This document shows, one piece after another, positions 1-11,922 of a stretch of 64,000 nucleotides of DNA. The first letter of the stretch is position 1, and the number at the start of each line of letters is the position of its first letter. Made by a program: the position numbers and the translations under genes. The notes under the pieces were generated by a model, which was not told the origin of the DNA, made no database searches, and was given only the letters and a program-made list of their open reading frames with translations. Source of the stretch: Rhynochetos jubatus (lineage: Eukaryota; Chordata; Aves; Eurypygiformes; Rhynochetidae); NCBI GenBank assembly GCA_027574665.1, contig CM050668.1, positions 6,906,001 through 6,970,000 on the forward strand. The letters run 5' to 3'.

Positions 1-559
1 AAATACACATGTATTTGAACGCTTCACATGAGGCTGAAATGTTCCTCTTGAAATACTGCCCATCCTTTTCAGACACCAAAATCCCTCATCAAATCTGCAA
101 TCGAGCTGAAAGCTGAACTTTCTGTACCCAACCAGAACGTACCGTACATGTTCTGGCCCAGAGGCTGCAAGGCACTTAACAGCCCATCTTGCTCAGTTAC
201 GCCATATCTAGTCCTGCATTCACTCATCAATCTACACCTGCCTATTGCACGACAAGAACAACTGGGGTTTGCTTTATCTTTTCTTTAAAAGGCAGTCAAA
301 TCCACCAGAACATTTATACCCTTCTCCGCAGCAGTCACCAGTACGGGCTCACTAATGACTGCGCCGACCGGGCAGGGAACAGCTTTCCCTGGAGCAACCA
401 GCGCTTATTTCACCAGTACAAACCAGTGTAAAGAAGTAGAGCGGCTTTAGGCACAGCAGCCCTTGCTCTGCCTGCGTCTCCAAACCACCACAGGTACTAC
501 AGTACTGTCTCAAGGGGCAGATCTTAATCCTTCCAACAGGCAAGTTGCATACGGACATA

Positions 560-970
560 CCTGTCCAAGGGATTTACTGACGGTGCGGTCTCCAGCGCAC
601 TACCTCGTGTAACTGCAAGCTGCCGCAGGAAGAGGGGTCCTGCTCCCACCCCTTGCTGGTTCTCGCCCCCCGTCGGCACTGGAGACGGTCAGCAGCACCC
701 CAGAAGGTGAGTCAGTTCCGCACAGCAACCCTGGCCAGGCGGATTCGGCATTAAACACACAGCAAGCGGAATGAAGTCATCCCGGAGCCACAGATCCCTG
801 GACGCGACAGCGCGGAAGCTGCGCGAGCACACGGCCGGCGCAAAGCGCAAGACGGTGTGGGGTTTTTTTAGGAGCAGTTCACAGTTACACCGGACTAGGG
901 CCAGCAGGAACCCTCCGTCGTGCTGGGAGCTCACGGACGGAGCCAGAAAGGGGGACTGTGTCTTCTGAAC
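560..970. promoter_or_regulatory. Intronic CpG-rich patch
   Basis: About 400 bp with dense CpG (for example GACGCGACAGCGCGG and GGCCGGCGCAAAGCGCAAGACGG) stand out from the AT-rich intron. Short frames exist on both strands but none is recognisable. It may be an internal promoter or enhancer of NLK, or a decayed GC-rich insert. Confidence 0.35.
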
Positions 971-3059
971 TGCAGCCGTGTGCTTCAAGGAGAGGGGCCG
1001 TTCCTCTACCCCTCAAAAACTCCTTTTTTTTCCAGATTTTACAGGATATATGTGTCTTCTTATATTTAAGAACTACATAAAAAGTTAAAAGAAAGAGTCT
1101 GACATAAAACATATCAAGAAAAAAGGTACTTTCCCAAACCTGCAGCTTCTATTTACATTGCAGGCTAATCACCCCAGAAATGATAACATTTTAAAGAATA
1201 ATAGAACTGCAGAAAGGATCAATGATACAATCCAGAGCTGTAGCTCAAATGTTTTCAAAGACAATTCTTATCTCAAAGAATCCTTGCGGGCATTCAGCGC
1301 TCGCAATTACGCCTTCGAAGTCTTTGGCAACTCTCTGCCGTACTGATGGCAAATTTTCAAGGTGGAGACTACGCCAGCAGTAACTTTTTCCCTCTCTGAA
1401 TCCAGGTCAACGCATACACATTGTTCTATAGTTTCAACTGGTAGAAAAACAAGTTTGTGACTACTCCACGGCAATTATTACACAGAAACAAGATAATGAA
1501 AGAATGTTCTCAGGGGTGGTGTGGGAAACTGCTGATGGAGTTTGCTCTGAGAGGGAAGTGAACCTTCCCTTATGTTTAGAGAGAATACATATAAATTTAC
1601 ATCAGGACTTATCAGACGGTGGGGGACCTATTAGGATTACTTTCTGAGTTTGTCTTATTAGGCACTGAGCTTTTTTCCTCAGCTGCTCGCCACAATCGTG
1701 CAGACCTTTTCCAGAAAGCCTTACTCCAAGCTATCTAACAGACCTGGTCCCACAAGCATTTCCAACTGCTAAGGCAGCACATTCGATATATCGCTTTTAC
1801 ACAAATAATGCAGCTCACAGTCAAGGGGGTGTGACACCCAGTGTATCACTTTTGCAGTACACGGTATTGCCATCAATCACATCTTGGCATATCTCAAAAT
1901 ACATCTGAGCATGGGATGAAATAAAAAAATCCTTTAGAAAAGTTCACAAAACCGAAAGATTTCCAAGACGGAAGTGAAAGGGGAGGCAGTGGGTGTGCCG
2001 TTATCAAATCGCTTACTGGGGAAATGTCTGAATGGGCACATAAAGTTTACAGACAGGAATAGGCCGTCGGATCTGCTCTCTGTAGAATTACTGACAGGCA
2101 ATGACCCCTACCAAAACACGACAAAGGCAGACCACCGACACATAAGTGACTGCTAGGGCAGCAGAGGGGCCAGGTGAGGAGAGCAGGCACAGGATGTGTG
2201 AACTCATCAAGAAAACAAAACAGTGTTATGCGCATTTAACCACAGATTTCTTACTAAGGAATAAAAAGAATATTTATACTGAGGTTTTAAGCAAAGTAGG
2301 TGCTTTAACAATCCTGCTATTATAAATACATGTAAACAGAGGTGAGACAGGAAAGGGTAACGTTCCAGGGTTTCCAGTGCCCTTGCGTAAGAAACACAAG
2401 TGTGTTCTCCAACCACAGACTGAAGAGCTCATCTTCCAGAACGGTTCCCCAGCACCAGTGGTGGTGCTCACCAACGCACAGAAAACACACGTTAAAGCTC
2501 TGTGAGGCTTCCTAACAAAGTAAATTATTCAAACGCTAAATCATTTTGGCTAACTTCAGCAGCCAGAGAGTCGTTTTTCCAAGCTAAGGCTCCGAGCGCG
2601 GCATGCTTCACCTGGTTACTGGCCGCTGCTGGCCTCCAGATCTGGCTCCCGGTGTGGCCGTGCAAACAGCTGTGCTGGCACAATGCAGCAGAAAGCAGGA
2701 AAATAAGTAGCTGAGACAAAGGGAAGACAGACAGACTGCTTTGTCAGGAACAATGACAGCTTAAGCATGTGTCAAATATGATCTAAGTCAGTCACACTGG
2801 CTTTGTCTACTCAATAAGGAGAGGGATAGGTGGAATTAATCTCTTTTAGAGGGCTCTTAGATAACACATGAGCTGTTTCTCTAGAAACGCCTCACCCTAC
2901 CAGTTAATTGCAGAGAACCAGCTTAAAATGAAGCCTCGCTTGTAGATAACCAAAGCTTGCTGATCTGAAGAGCCTTTTCTCCCCCGTCCGCAGCGTCTGA
3001 AGGGAGAGTCAGTGCTGTATGTTACAAACCGCATTAAATCCTGTCCTGAGAGAAACCAG

Positions 3060-3300
3060 AGAGGTGGCTAATTGAGCGGTCTCATTAGAAGGGGGAAGGT
3101 TTTGTTGTTGTTGGATTTTTCACAAGAGAATTTTAGCGTACACGCTCACGCAATTAGCCTGGTATTATAATGCATTTTACCCTCTGGCTGTACACACATT
3201 GTTTAAGAGACGCAAAAGCTGATAAAATCTCATTTGAAGGAGATATTCATAATAATTTTAGCTGTAATTTTTAAAGGACAAGCCACACACAGATAAGTTA
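3060..3300. promoter_or_regulatory. Candidate non-coding regulatory element
   Basis: This AT-rich block has many homeodomain-type cores (CTAATTGAG, GCAATTAGCC, ATAATTTTAG) and GATAA motifs, with few simple repeats. It resembles vertebrate developmental enhancers in texture. I cannot measure conservation here, so this is a weak call. It ends about 390 bp left of the CR1 copy. Confidence 0.3.
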
Positions 3301-3689
3301 TGAGAGGAGGAAAATATTACAGCAGCACGGTGTCCAGCCTTCTTCCCTTTGCTGCAATGATTGCAGCGTTCTGGAAGGCTGGTTTAAACTTACAGCAGAG
3401 GCCCCTCACCACTAAGGAAGAATAAACAAACGGAAATCACCAGATCAGTCACAGCAGCGTCAATGCTCAACCAGAAGCAGAAGTTAGAGAAGTGCACCGA
3501 ATCTGAGGATGGCTACCCGCTGGAGTGAGGAAAGGCACTGACAAAGGGTGATCCTGTACTCGGGCAGTGGCCAGAGACACAAGTCCAGGGATAAATTAGA
3601 TCATTCCTTATTATCCTACCTGCAAACTACATCAGATACCTGCTTACCCTAAGCAGCTAAGCAGGGCCCACAGGACAGACACATGTAAC

Positions 3690-5928
3690 GCGAACAGTGA
3701 CACTGAAGAAGCGCGACCACACTGGGGGGGTTTACAGGGCCCCGGGCCGGCTGGCGACAGATGGCGTGTGGCTGTCTCCAAGGGGAAAAGGGCTCTTGCC
3801 CATGAATTGGTGGGGCTCAGCGAGAGGGCTTTACACCAGGTTGGAAGGGGGCAAACCCACCAGTGCCACCAACAGATGCCCAGAGCCTGGAGAAGGATCA
3901 CGGGTCACCAGGAGAGCACCTGGCAAACAAGGGAATTCCAGCTGCTCCAGGCCTTGAGCCAACTTCATCTGGGCCCATCTTAAACACCTCTATGGGAACA
4001 CACGGAGCAGGGGAATAAGCAAGAGGAGCCAGAGGCGTGTGCACCTCACTGCCGTCACGGAGACGCGGAGGGATGGCTCCTAGGACTGGGGTGTCAGAAT
4101 GAAAGGATACAGGCTCTGCAGGAAGGGCAGGCAGGGATGACACGGAGCAGGGGTTGCTCTTTAGGTCAGAGACTGGCTGGAGCGTGTGGAACTCCAGTGG
4201 GGCTGGATGAGGAGCTGACCGAGAGCTTATGGGTCAGGATTGAAGGGAGGGCAGGGAGAGGGGATACTGTAGTGCGAGTTTGCTACAGGCCACCTGGCCA
4301 GGACGAGCAAGTGGACGAGGCCCTCTACAGACAGAGAGCAGCAGCCTCATGGTCACAAACCCTGGTCCTCATGGGCAACTTCACCCACCCCAATATCTGT
4401 TGGAGGGACAACATGGCAGGGCACAAGCCAGCCAGGAGGTTCCTGGAATGCATCAATGACAACTTCCTTCTCTAAGTGATAGAGGAGCCGACGAGGAGGG
4501 CTGCCATGCTGGACCTTGTTCTCACCAACAGGGAGGGGCTGGTGGGGAATGTGATCCTCAAGGGCAGCCTTGGCTGCAGTGACCATGGAAAGGGGAGTTT
4601 GAGATCCTTAAGGAGGCGAGGAGTGTGCGCAGCAAGCTTGCTACCCTGGGCTTCAGGAGAGCAGACTTTTGCAAAGGCAGGGACTGAGGAGAATGGAGAG
4701 AGATCCATGGTTCGAGAGCCCCTGAGGAACCTGAAGGTGCACACATCCATGGGACCTGATGAAATACATCCGCGGGACCTGAAAGAACTACCGCATGAGG
4801 TTGCAAAATCTCTATCCATCATATTCGAGAAGTCATGGTGGTGTGCTGAAGTTCCCACTGACTGAAAAAGTGGAAACATAACCCCCATCTTTAAAAAGGG
4901 AAAAAAGAGGATCCAGGGAACTACAGGCCAGTCAGTCCCACCTCTGTGCCTGGCAAGATCATGGAGCAGATCCTCCTGGAAACCATGCTGAGGCACATGG
5001 AAAACAAAGAGGTGATTGGTGACAGCCAGCATGGCTTCACCAAGGGCAGATCGTGCCTGACGAATGTGGTGGCCTTGTACGACTGGGTCACGGCCTTGGT
5101 GGACAGAGGACAGGCAACTGATGTCATCTACCTGGACTTGTGCAAAGCCTTCGACACCCTCCAACAGCACATCCTTGTCTCTAAACTGGAGACACATGGA
5201 TTTGATGGATGGACTGCTCGGTGGATAAGGAACTGGCCTGGTGGCCGCACTCAGGGAGTTGCGGTCAATGGCTCAATGTCAGAGTGCACAGCAGTGACGA
5301 GTGGCATTCCTCAGGGATCAGTGTTGGGACCATATCCTGGGCTGTACCCAGAGCAGCGTGGCCAGCAGGGCGAGGGAGGGGATTCTCCCCCTCTACTCTG
5401 CTCTCATGAGACCCCCCCTGCAGTTCTGCATCCAGCTCTGGGGCCCTCAACATCAGAAGTGTATTGACTGGTTGGAGTGAGTCCAGAGGAGGCCATGGAG
5501 ATGCTCTGAGGGCTGGAGCCCCTCTGCCATGGGGTCAGGCTGGGAGAGTTGGGGGTGTGCAGCTTGGAGAAGGGAAGGCTTCAGGGAGACCTTACAGCAC
5601 CTTCCAGTGCCTGAAGGGGCTACAAGAAAGCTGGGGGTGACTTTTTACAAGGGCCTGTAGTGACAGGACAAGGGGTAACAAGTTTAAATTGAAAGAGGGA
5701 GATTTAGATTAGACATCAGGAAGGAATTCTTCCCAGAGAGGGTGGGGAGGCGCTGGAACAGGTTGCCCAGAGAAGCTGTGGGTGCCCCATCCCTGGAAGT
5801 GTTCAAGGCCAGGCTGGATGATGTTTGGAGTAACCTGGTCTAGTGGAGGGTGTCCCTGCCCATGGCAGGGGGGTGGAACTAGATGGGCTTTAAGGTCCCT
5901 TCCAACCCAAACCATTCTATGATTCTGA
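3690..5928 (+). mobile_element. CR1 LINE, long but internally deleted, 3' end intact
   Basis: CR1 is the main non-LTR retrotransposon of birds. Translation across frames follows the CR1 ORF2 order. Endonuclease parts come first: a VTETRRDGS stretch near 4050, GYRLCRKGRQG near 4105, then LWVRIEGR, VCYRPPGQDEQVDEALYRQ and LVLMGNFTHPNICW (about 4220-4410), and EEPTRRAAMLDLVLTNREGLVGN near 4480-4550. Reverse-transcriptase parts follow: HTSMGPDEIHPRDLKEL near 4740, [10 protein letters not shown] near 4876, [15 protein letters not shown] near 5020, [12 protein letters not shown] near 5126, and [13 protein letters not shown] near 5300. Text then jumps to the C-terminal [13 protein letters not shown] region (about 5375), so the catalytic FADD block is missing. 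It ends in the CR1 3' UTR and the ATTCTATG/ATTCTG tail near 5913-5928. Stops and frame changes mark it as dead. The 5' border is approximate. Confidence 0.93.
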
Positions 5929-6786
5929 TTTTCATCAGGAGTTCACGGACTTAAGAAAGCTTCCACAAAATCTTACGATCCTGCTGCAAATCGCTGCCTC
6001 CAAAGAGCCCCCAGTAGCTGCAGCACAGAAGATTAACCTGTTTCTAACAGAGTTTGAAAGAATACACTGAGTAAAAGTTGGTACCGACAGCAGAACTTTT
6101 AGCAGACAAGTATGAAAAATAAGAAAAAGGTTTCATTGTTAAGAGACATTATCAAAAAGCACAGCTGTTATTTTTGAGATATTTAAGCAATGGATGTTAA
6201 TGATTTCAGGTCACTATTGCTCTGCAGCAGGCTCCAGCTGGCAACACTTCAAAGACGCTAAAATGAAATATTAACAGTGGGTAAAAAAACTCTTTATTTT
6301 GTGAGGTAGGATCTGAAAGAAAACTGGAAAAGATAGCTGGGGTGATACTGCAGAGCAAAACTTTGATTTCACTTAGACCTAACTCTGCGACACAGACATC
6401 CAAGACCAGTCGGTGTAGAAGCAATAAGGAACTACACAGGCAGGCAGTGACAGAGGTAAGAGCGTGACAGATCTGCGGGCGGATGTAACAGCATCGCTAC
6501 CACTGGAAGCCGCAATGCCTGCTGCCCTCTCTCAGATCTGTATTTTACTCTTACAAAATAACCTTTGCAACACCAAGCAGCAGCTTGCTTTCCTGTTTTT
6601 TGGTAAGGGCATACTCTGCCCCTACAAGTAAGTAACGGGAATTTAAACAGCTAACTCCATGATGCAAAACCTTTTTTCCCTCAAAACCATGGAGTATCGA
6701 AGTGGCCTATCTAACAGCCACCTTTTGGGTTGTTTATTTTCCTTTTGTTTGTTTGCTTGCTCTTTTGGGCTTTTTCTGTGTGTTGG

Positions 6787-6818
6787 TTGGGGGGGGGGGA
6801 GGGGGTGTGGGGGGGTGT
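6787..6818 (+). repeat. G-rich tract (potential quadruplex)
   Basis: Four or more G runs (G11, G5, G7 and shorter) are separated by single A, T or TGT spacers. It lies in NLK intron 1, just after a T/G-rich TTTGTTTGTTTGCTTG stretch. Confidence 0.8.
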
Positions 6819-9578
6819 CCCTACCCTGATCTTGAGGTGCTGTAAAGACTCACTCAAAACTGAACCCAGACAGTGCTACAGTTACAAATAAATAAGTAAC
6901 AATATATCTCTTGAAAGGGCTGGTCTAATGTAAAACCAGCCAGGGTAAAAAGCAGAGGAAGAAGCAAAAGGCTGTGTTTACCCTATTCAGAGGTGTTTAC
7001 TATCAGCTGGCCATCTACATGCCAACGTTCATGTTATCAGTTAAAATCTGAGAGCACGCCTGGCTAGCTATACCATTTTTAAAGAGCACAATGCGTTACT
7101 GGAGGTGCTGAGAATCCTTCAGAATTAACTTCCAGCTGACGAGACGGAAATATTAGAAGTTTAAAGAAGCAAAGGGTGAGATGTACAGAGTCTTCACAGG
7201 TCAACATAAAGAAGTGCAAGAAGGAGGAACAACATTTTGGAAACGTACCTACTCAAGCAAAGCAAAACGTGTTGCGATTGATTTATGAATGGTGGTAGCA
7301 AACACTACGCAAGAATCTATTTCCAATTCCCTTTTTGAGTAAATGAGAGTCCTGACTGTTTTAATGAATTTCAGTATTCCTCCTCTTCCTCAGCTCACCT
7401 CCAACCCACGCCTTTCCTACGGCTAAGCCCGGCCCCTGCTTGGGGAAAAACTCTCAGTGACACATTCTAACTAACACAGGAAGCGTGAGCTGTGTCTTGG
7501 TACAGACCAGATAAAACAAAAGTGCCAGAAAACTTAGAATCACACTGAGAACACCACCAGGTAAAGCACCCGGCTGTGGACATGATCTGGTCAGGTCTGT
7601 ATGCTGCGGAGCAGCCCGCTGAGCCAGCAGCATGACACTGGCTGTTGGCTATCTGTGGCTCAGCTAGCTTTTTGAGGAAGTTTTCATTACCAGTTAACAT
7701 TTCCTGCTCTCTGCATAAATATTAGGGATAGGAGAGGTCCTTTATCTGGTTCTGGGCTGGTTTTGCCCAGGTTACAAGGCAATATAGGTCTGCATTCTAG
7801 GGTCTGTTGGGGTGGCTGGGAACTCCCATAACTCAGCAGCATGAGGGTGGAGGGAGAGAACTTTCAATTTTCCACCCCGATGTCCACCTCGGTTCAAGTT
7901 TTGCCACCTACCTGAAGTGCAAAGCGTCCCGCCAGCTTGCGTTAAGACTGAAGGGTAATACTCCACCCAAAGTGACAGTTGGCTGACAAACATTCTCCCC
8001 CGTTTTACCTCTTTGGAGGTCAGCTTCAGGAGCGCATCGGTTTCAGCGCTCATTCACACAACAGATCACTTGATAATAAACAGACAAGAAGTCATTTGCA
8101 GGCTGACAGACAGATAAAAGTTGGGTGAAGGTGCTCACAGACAAGAGTAAAAACTTCTTACATTTTCAGGCATCTGGAACCTACAAAAATATATTCTACC
8201 AGCTAAAGATTTTCCTAAAATTTAGGCAAGTAAGGGGTTTTTTTTTATGTTTCACATCCAGGAATTTGCATCTGAACAATGGCTGGTGTCCTTTGTAAAG
8301 GCATTGAACAGAAAAATAAATTCCTTAAGAAGATTATCAAAGAAGACAATTTAATTAACTTACTACCAATGTGCATTCTCAGCATTTCATTACACTTTCA
8401 CAACATACTCCACAGAATACTGTAAGGTAATCAGAAAATACTCAAAGGCCCTCAAAACGCCTGTACGGTAAAATACTGCAAATAGCCAAGGCTTTCTAAC
8501 ACGTATTCCTGACAGGTGGTCTCTTCAGAGGTACAGGGTTCATTCCGGGAACGAAAAGGCTGAACACAAGCCAACAGATGGAACGTACAACTTTCAGGGG
8601 AGCCAGAAGAAAACCCCTAGATTTAACTGTCACAAAAAGGTATTTCGTGTGAAAGGGTTAAGCGACTTGTTCTTCACAGCACACATCAAAGGTATGCTTT
8701 ATTCGCCAGCTGCCGAACGCAGACCTCTCCAGAGCTCCTTTTTCAACCAGAGATGTCCTAAAAAGCCTTTTAATGTTGCGTTCTAATCACACCCTCAAGC
8801 ATGTGCGCCATTATCACTTATTCTTTAAAAATCAGAGCTAAAAGCAAAACTGATTACTGCAAGAAATCTGTCTCCTTGAACAAAATTGATTCAGAGTATC
8901 TTACTTAAAAGAAAGGATAGAAAATTAAAGGCATACTGTTATGGTTAATATCTTTAAAAATGCTTAATTTGTCTTCCTTCATGGAAGCTTAAAATTGAAA
9001 CTGCTTTCCAAATCAAATTTATTTCCCCATTTACAGAAAATTTTCTGGCTATGCTTGAGACCTTTTTATTTACTTCTCAACTGCCTGTATGAACCACAGC
9101 TACAGTAAGTCATTACGCTATACAGGACATTTATTCGGATATCATTTTTAATTCCACAAAAGCAATTATTTTTTCTTTTCAGTCAATGACATAGTTCTGT
9201 AAGGTCTGCGATGTTCATAAAATAAATAACATGCTCAATAAGAACATACATCTCCATGTATTTCTGTACTTCTTTCTCCATTATTTTTACAGCGTATACT
9301 GCAATTACATGAACTACTACATTCCCGGCCCAATTCACTGACCTCTATTCCCATTCCCACTAGCCAACCAAGGAAAACCCAAATAAGAAACCTGCTTCTC
9401 CATGTCCAAGAAGCCTCCAGGCTTTGGCACAGTTCCTAGGATATTTCTGCACCTCCATAGCAAAGTAGGTTAATAAAGTCTCCGGTCATATCCTCTACTC
9501 AGATACCTAGTTTCCCGCAATAACCATCCCCAACATCTTACGTTTCACTATCCGCTTTCTCTCCCGTCTCTCACCCTC

Positions 9579-9606
9579 TCTCCCACCCTCCCCCCAGGGT
9601 GGGGGA
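9579..9606. repeat. C/G-rich inverted repeat
   Basis: CTCCCACCCT and AGGGTGGGGGAG flank a C run, giving a near-perfect hairpin in NLK intron 1. It lies after a CTCTC-rich pyrimidine stretch. Confidence 0.6.
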
Positions 9607-11902
9607 GCGGGGCCAAAACAAAACAACAAAAATAGTGATGCAACTCTCCTTTTTGCCTCTTTACTCCAATGCAGCTACACAGCAACCACTGTGAACCAGC
9701 GCCCCACCCCACTTCAATTCATCTCTCCGTACTTCATCTTCCAGGTTAAATCCATCCCGTTTCAGCCACTCGTTTTTTTCACCAGTATCATGTTTGGCTG
9801 TTTGCCAGCATATGGAAAAAATCAGAAGAGTATTCAAACCAAAGTCTGCAGCAAAGATTTGTAACACAGCGCTTCACTCAAAGTAATTACACTCCAGTGT
9901 TCTCTGCTACCACCAAGGGAAATAGTTGCATCTGTTGGTTAAGTATTAAGCCTCGGGACGTTGATACATTTGTTGTGCGAGGCTAGCCGTACCTTTTAAT
10001 TTTGTGAAGTACTGCTATTTATATTCATCCCCCCAAATTCTGTAGTAATGATAAATCTAGGAATATTCATCAAGGTTTTTCCCTAGAAGAGGCAAACCTT
10101 ATTCACTGACCTTTTCAACTTATATCCTGCCTATTTCTTATTATAATACAAATATTTATCACAATAATACTGTATTGCAACTCAGAATACTCCTTATGCA
10201 TCACTCTCTTTTCCACTGCCTTTAGCAGAAACTATTTCAGACAGCAGTATTTTCATTTATCTGCCTTGCATGGGAATGGATATTAGAATCCCAGAACCTT
10301 AAAATATTCCTTAACACATACAATAAGCTTGTAAGGGACTGCAATTCCCAACACCTAACCATGGCCAAACCACTAACCAGAGACATCTCAATGCCTCCTC
10401 TACTGAATAAACCAAAACTAAGAGCTGAGAAACAAACCAAAGAGCACATCTGACAGCGCTATCTCTTTCAGAGCAAACACAGCTTTCTCCTAACGGCGAC
10501 TCAAACTGAAGATAATCCTTTATATATTTTGACAAGAGTGGTGAAGAGCCCAACTACATTAACAGCAGCTTCCTTGTCACTGTGCACACGGCAACCAAAC
10601 ACCAGTTTTTCTGAGACTTCCCCTGTACATTTTATTTATGTAAATCATTGTAAACTGCTGCTATTTTTTTTCCCCTGCATAAAGATTTCTGTGAGCAACA
10701 CTGCAGTCGTTCTTTGAACTACTGGAGGAACAGAAGGAACATGTCAAAACACAAGTGTGAAATAAACTCATAACCCGCACAACCCAAAAGTCTGAAAGAT
10801 GCTTCAGGGTTACAGGATATTTTTGGAATGTCAAAGAAGTGCTTTTTAATGAAGGTTTAAGAAAGACCCACAACCCTGTGAAGAAAAAGGAAAAGAATTA
10901 AAACAAATCAGGCTTATATTTATTAACAGGGAGTTTAAAGAGGCATCAGTCTCCCATTACCATGGACCAGTGAAGTGAATGATCCTCTGTCACATACCAT
11001 CGAGTCTCACAGTGCTTTAAAAATTCCACCTATTTCCTTGGCAGTCTCAATTACATTGCAGCCACAACCACTCCTTTTCATTAGATTCAAAAGGCAATTT
11101 CAGAAATATTAAGATATTAGAGTGACAGACTAAACCAGACAGGTAAATAGCACCTTTGAATTAACAGCCTGCTGAGAGCGATACAAGACGTTTTAAAACC
11201 CCTTTCATGTCTGCGACAGGCAGAAGGGGTAACCAGCGCAACTTCTCATCTTGTTGAGGCGAGGTTGTTTGGCTTGCTACTCAAATGACTTCAAATACTG
11301 TAAATTTTGCAAAATCTAAACTTCCAGGTAAAGCAAGTCCTTGTCTGTACGCTTGGGTTTTTTCAAGTAACTGCCTGATACCGAGCACTTGGCAGTCACT
11401 ACTGTTCCTGTCAAAGTTCAAGTCCTTGAACCTTAACCTTCTGCCTTTGTAACACCTCCCAGGTCTTAACGTGACCCCCTTTCTGACTGTGTTAAAGTGT
11501 ATGACCATCACTCACACAAATAATTTGGGGTTTTTTGCAAGACAAGGAGAGCATCACTATGCCAGTGTTAGACCTAACACTTGTCTGAAGCAAAGCATAC
11601 TTTGGTCAGACGATTTGTTAAAGCCAGTGTCTGAACATGTACCTTCAGAACTGAGAAATTTTTCCTTTGCAGGTCCATCTGAATGTTTAATAGTTACATA
11701 ATAATACAGGAACAAAACAAATTATCGCTGTAAAACCAGTGATGACTGATTTTTCCTGGTCTCCATTGCTGACTTTACTTTTGTTTCCTTTTCCACGATA
11801 ATATTTTCAGGTTGAAGTAGAATTGAGTAATAAATTCATTATAGTGATCAATAACTGAAACATTAGTCAGAGATATCGTCAACCATATCAAACCCCCAGA
11901 GA

Positions 11903-11922
11903 CTGATGTAAACGTACATCAG
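11903..11922. repeat. Perfect inverted repeat, 8-bp arms
   Basis: CTGATGTA and TACATCAG are separated by AACG in NLK intron 1. It may be a remnant of a small foldback element or chance. Confidence 0.75.

Larger units (their letters stand above)
1..3689 (-). other. NLK: NLK intron 1, left part
   Basis: I see no exon here on either strand. It holds the CpG-rich patch at 560-970 and the candidate element at 3060-3300. The next NLK exon should encode a stretch beginning like SVTDPRDGKRVALKKMPN, and I could not find it in reverse complement here. Confidence 0.6.

Noticed and set aside
4472-5197. A 241-codon minus-strand frame, the longest in the window
   Set aside because: It lies antisense to the CR1 reverse-transcriptase and endonuclease region. 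Its frame is a by-product of the GC-rich LINE sequence.
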